In this document: positions 61,388 through 64,000 of the stretch, one piece after another
Numbering within the stretch: the first letter of the stretch is position 1
How the letters are laid out: every line of letters starts with the position of its first letter
Assembly (NCBI GenBank): GCA_015488885.1
Contig: WFMW01000023.1
Location: 44,622-108,621, forward strand
Source of the DNA: Gammaproteobacteria bacterium
GTDB lineage: Bacteria; Pseudomonadota; Gammaproteobacteria; SZUA-229
Direction: 5' to 3'
Length of the DNA stretch: 64,000 bases
The notes under the pieces: generated by a model
The model's input: the letters and a program-made list of their open reading frames with translations, nothing else
What the model was told of the DNA's origin: nothing
Databases searched by the model: none
Translations under genes and position numbers: made by a program

Positions 61388-62197
61388 TTAAACAGCCACG
61401 CTTGCCTTAATGTGCGGATGCGCCTCGTAGCCAGCAAGTTCGAAGTCTTCATATTTGAAGTCAAAGATGGATCTTACCTCAGGGTTTATTTTCATTACTG
61501 GCAATGGATAGGGCTTGCGGTTGAGCTGTTCATCAGTCTGCTCAAGATGATTGAGATAAAGGTGGGCATCGCCCAGGGTGTGGATAAAATCACCCGGTAC
61601 CAGCTCACAGACCTGTGCCACCATCATGGTCAGTAATGCATAGGATGCAATATTAAACGGCACACCAAGAAAAATATCCGCACTACGCTGATATAACTGG
61701 CAGGATAACTTGCCATCAGCCACGTAAAACTGAAACATCATGTGACAGGGTGGTAATGCCATTTTTTCAATTTCACCGACATTCCAGGCACTGACAATAA
61801 TACGCCGTGAGTCAGGGGTATTTTTTATCTGCTCAATTATCTGACTTATCTGATCAATATGTCCATCGTGATTGCCGTCTTTACCCATTACCGGCCAGCT
61901 GCGCCACTGATAACCATACACTGGCCCAAGTTCACCCTGTTCATCTGCCCATTCATTCCAGATACGCACGCCGTTATCCTGTAAATAACGAATATTGGTA
62001 TCACCTTTTAGAAACCATAAAAGTTCATGAATAATGGATTTAAGATGACATTTTTTGGTCGTAATAAGCGGAAAACCGGCGCTTAGGTCAAACCGCATCT
62101 GGTGACCAAAGACCGAAATCGTTCCGGTACCCGTGCGATCAGCTTTTCTGGTTCCGCTATCACGAACATGGCGCATTAAATCCAGATACTGTTTCAT
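61388..62197 (-). CDS. thyA: Thymidylate synthase
   Basis: 269 residues converting dUMP to dTMP. The nucleophile is C151 in [14 protein letters not shown], and [19 protein letters not shown] and GDAHLYLNH are typical. Length is five residues above E. coli because of GKDGNHDG in the middle. Its start codon and ribosome-binding site are the last unit of a 20-bp tandem repeat that fills the gap to lgt; the first upstream ATG of the same type opens a short frame that ends in the thyA start (ATGA). Confidence 0.97.
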   Translation of the reverse strand: MKQYLDLMRHVRDSGTRKADRTGTGTISVFGHQMRFDLSAGFPLITTKKCHLKSIIHELLWFLKGDTNIRYLQDNGVRIWNEWADEQGELGPVYGYQWRSWPVMGKDGNHDGHIDQISQIIEQIKNTPDSRRIIVSAWNVGEIEKMALPPCHMMFQFYVADGKLSCQLYQRSADIFLGVPFNIASYALLTMMVAQVCELVPGDFIHTLGDAHLYLNHLEQTDEQLNRKPYPLPVMKINPEVRSIFDFKYEDFELAGYEAHPHIKASVAV

Positions 62198-62293
62198 AAA
62201 CGACCCCTTTTATTCATAAACAACCCCTTTTACCCATAAACAACCCCTTTTACCCATAAACAACCCCTTTCATCCATAAACAACCTTTTTTAT
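62195..62293. repeat. 20-bp tandem repeat carrying the thyA ribosome-binding site and start codon
   Basis: About five units of CATAAACAACCCCTTTTACC with minor changes (62195-62214, 62215-62234, 62235-62254, 62255-62274, and a partial to 62293). Read on the minus strand, each contains AAGGGG, a GTTT spacer and ATG. The unit nearest thyA supplies its real start. The array occupies the whole lgt-thyA gap. Confidence 0.95.
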
Positions 62294-63072
62294 GCAGATT
62301 TCTTTATTGCAATGTAATACAGACCCAGACCAAATAATATCATCGGCAAAGATAATAACTGCCCCATCGTTAACCAGTGAAATGCAATAAAACCCAATTG
62401 TGGGTCCGGGGCTCTGAAGAATTCCGTCGTAAAACGAAAACAGCCATAACAGAACATAAACACAGCTGAGACCGCCATTCGCGGTCGTGGTTTTGAGGAA
62501 TACCACCATAAAATAATAAATAACAGCAAACCTTCTGTTAAAGCCTGATACAGAGAGGAAGGATGTCTGGCTATATGATCGCCATAATCAAATGCCCAGG
62601 GCATAACCGTATGCATCGGTCGTCCCCATAATTCATGATTAATAAAATTACCAATTCGTCCGGCACCCAGACCAATCGGTACCCAGGGCGCAATAAAATC
62701 AGAAACTTCAAAAAATGTTTTATTATTTTTACGCCCGAACCAGTATAAACTGACAAAAACACCTAACATGCCACCATGAAATGACATCCCTCCCTGCCAG
62801 ATATAAAAAATAGTTAGCGGATGTTCAACAAAAGCGCTCAGATTATAAAACAGGGTATAACCAATTCGCCCACCAAGAATAACCCCCAGAGCACCGTAAA
62901 AAATAACGTCTTCAACCTGTTTTGGTGTCCAGTCTAAATCAGCACGTTTACAGCGCTGCACACCATAAAACCAGGCACCAAGAAAACCCGCAAGGTACAT
63001 CAGGCCATACCAGTGGACTTTTAACGGACCGAGAGACAGGGCGACGGGATCAATTTGAGGATAAGCAATCAT
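62290..63072 (-). CDS. lgt: Prolipoprotein diacylglyceryl transferase
   Basis: 260 residues from the ATG at 63072. It adds diacylglycerol to the lipobox cysteine of prolipoproteins, including probably those at 14301, 21803 and 28531. It has [26 protein letters not shown] and the signature [17 protein letters not shown], plus seven hydrophobic helices. The gene lacks a good Shine-Dalgarno; it heads lgt-thyA-folA. Confidence 0.96.
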   Translation of the reverse strand: MIAYPQIDPVALSLGPLKVHWYGLMYLAGFLGAWFYGVQRCKRADLDWTPKQVEDVIFYGALGVILGGRIGYTLFYNLSAFVEHPLTIFYIWQGGMSFHGGMLGVFVSLYWFGRKNNKTFFEVSDFIAPWVPIGLGAGRIGNFINHELWGRPMHTVMPWAFDYGDHIARHPSSLYQALTEGLLLFIILWWYSSKPRPRMAVSAVFMFCYGCFRFTTEFFRAPDPQLGFIAFHWLTMGQLLSLPMILFGLGLYYIAIKKSA

Positions 63073-63100
63073 AGAGGAGAATCTTAACAGAAAAGAGGCG

Positions 63101-63218
63101 TTGTTCGTTGTTCGTTGTTCGTTGTTCGTTGTTCGTAAAAGCGTAAAGTGTTTATTTAATAAATACAACCATTATCTTGTGTTTCTGTTTTTGCGAATAA
63201 CGAAGGACGAACAACGAA
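63101..63218. repeat. TTGTTCG heptamer array and inverted partner
   Basis: Five exact TTGTTCG units (63101-63135) lie in front of lgt. The inverse ACGAACAACGAA (63207-63218) pairs with TTCGTTGTTCGT (63125-63136), and GTGTTTATT/AATAAATAC lies in the loop. The block separates lgt from the rRNA terminator. Confidence 0.8.
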
Positions 63219-63223
63219 AGCTG

Positions 63224-63260
63224 CAAAAAAAAACCTGTCCATTGCTGAACAGGTTTTTTG
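63224..63260 (-). terminator. rRNA operon terminator
   Basis: AAAAAACCTGT pairs with ACAGGTTTTTT across about 11 nt (63225-63259), a few bases downstream of the 5S gene on the minus strand and followed there by eight or nine T. Confidence 0.9.
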
Positions 63261-63268
63261 GAAATAAA

Positions 63269-63385
63269 GCCTGGCGGTGTCCTACTCTCACATGGGGAGA
63301 CCCCACACTACCATCGGCGCTAAGCAGTTTCACTTCTGAGTTCGAGATGGGATCAGGTGGTTCCTACTTGCTATTGCCGCCAGAC
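63269..63385 (-). rRNA. rrf: 5S ribosomal RNA
   Basis: About 117 nt, minus strand. Read 5'-3' it starts GTCTGGCGGCAATAGC, includes CCACCTGATCCCATCTCGAA and CGCCGATGGTAGTGTGGGG, and ends GACACCGCCAGGC, so the ends pair as in gammaproteobacterial 5S. It lies 190 bp downstream of the 23S gene, with a terminator next. Confidence 0.97.
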
Positions 63386-63574
63386 AAACTGGTTGAAAAA
63401 CTGGAGTCTAATACCATTTTACGGTATCTAATTCCTGTTTTCCGAAATTGGAAAGCCACTCTGTTAGTAGCAGTTGCTAATAACAGTCATAATACAGGTA
63501 TATTGAATATCTTTTTATATTCTAGCGTTACTGGTCAAACACATACCCTGGCAATATAAATTGCTTGGGGTTAT
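63386..63574 (-). other. 23S-5S spacer
   Basis: 189 bp without tRNA. A TACCATTTTACGGTA hairpin region (about 63410-63430) and ACCCTGGCAATATAAATTGC next to the 23S end could contribute to rRNA processing stems. Confidence 0.7.

Positions 63575-64000
<426 letters not shown>

Noticed and set aside
62195..62293. Possible short CRISPR array
   Set aside because: The units are directly tandem with no spacers and are only 20 bp; they are a ribosome-binding-site repeat. No cas genes are present in the window.
63101..63559. Open frame of about 150 codons across the lgt upstream region and 5S rRNA
   Set aside because: It runs antisense through the 5S gene and its terminator, has no protein family features and is a chance frame.

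Overview
The window is a chromosomal segment of a gammaproteobacterium with an estimated mid-40s % GC. Three things place it. The block ygfB-pepP-ubiH-ubiI-gcvT-gcvH-gcvP, divergent from zapA, 6S RNA and ygfA, is ordered as in Escherichia coli. It also carries the rsmA-apaG-apaH cluster and a type II secretion operon paired with rhombosortase. Abundant c-type cytochromes and a promoter with an FNR-type box suggest an organism that respires with low oxygen or other acceptors. The genus cannot be fixed from the sequence.

Layout. 1-9034: glycine cleavage genes, ubiquinone hydroxylases, aminopeptidase P, cell-division genes, 6S RNA and 5-formyl-THF cyclo-ligase. 9087-17643: a c-type cytochrome island with two diheme proteins, a NapC/NirT-type tetraheme quinol dehydrogenase, a heptaheme lipoprotein with an EF-hand loop, a TlpA-like thioredoxin, a parvulin foldase and a periplasmic ankyrin protein. 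17843-25493: ilvA, two unrelated porins, rpiA and two toxin-antitoxin modules, scattered among dispersed repeats and MITE-like elements. 26364-28142: rpsI, rplM, a candidate FNR-controlled small RNA and a DUF1499 gene. 28531-42054: a DUF4382 lipoprotein, then lipopolysaccharide genes (Kdo kinase, UDP-xylose synthase, GT2, GT4 and five GT9 transferases, a methyltransferase and a DUF6165 gene). 42449-48633: rpmB, rpmG, VanZ, uppP, a MidA-type methyltransferase, a pteridine reductase, fabV and nei. 48677-57451: a mechanosensitive channel, rhombosortase and gspG to gspN. 57457-63072: a cysteine-cluster protein, rsmA, apaG, a methyltransferase, apaH, and the convergent lgt-thyA-folA operon. 63269-64000: the 3' end of an rRNA operon (5S and partial 23S, minus strand).

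The two most interesting places are these. The cytochrome island looks like a quinol-to-surface electron route with its own folding helpers, but no outer-membrane porin is adjacent. The intergenic locus 27479-27623 shows an FNR-like box, a -10 element, two hairpins carrying anti-Shine-Dalgarno pyrimidine runs and a strong intrinsic terminator, which together look like an undescribed anaerobically induced sRNA. Two further curiosities are a 20-bp tandem repeat that multiplies the thyA ribosome-binding site and start codon, and a yefM-yoeB module plus a MITE lying inside a split dispersed repeat.
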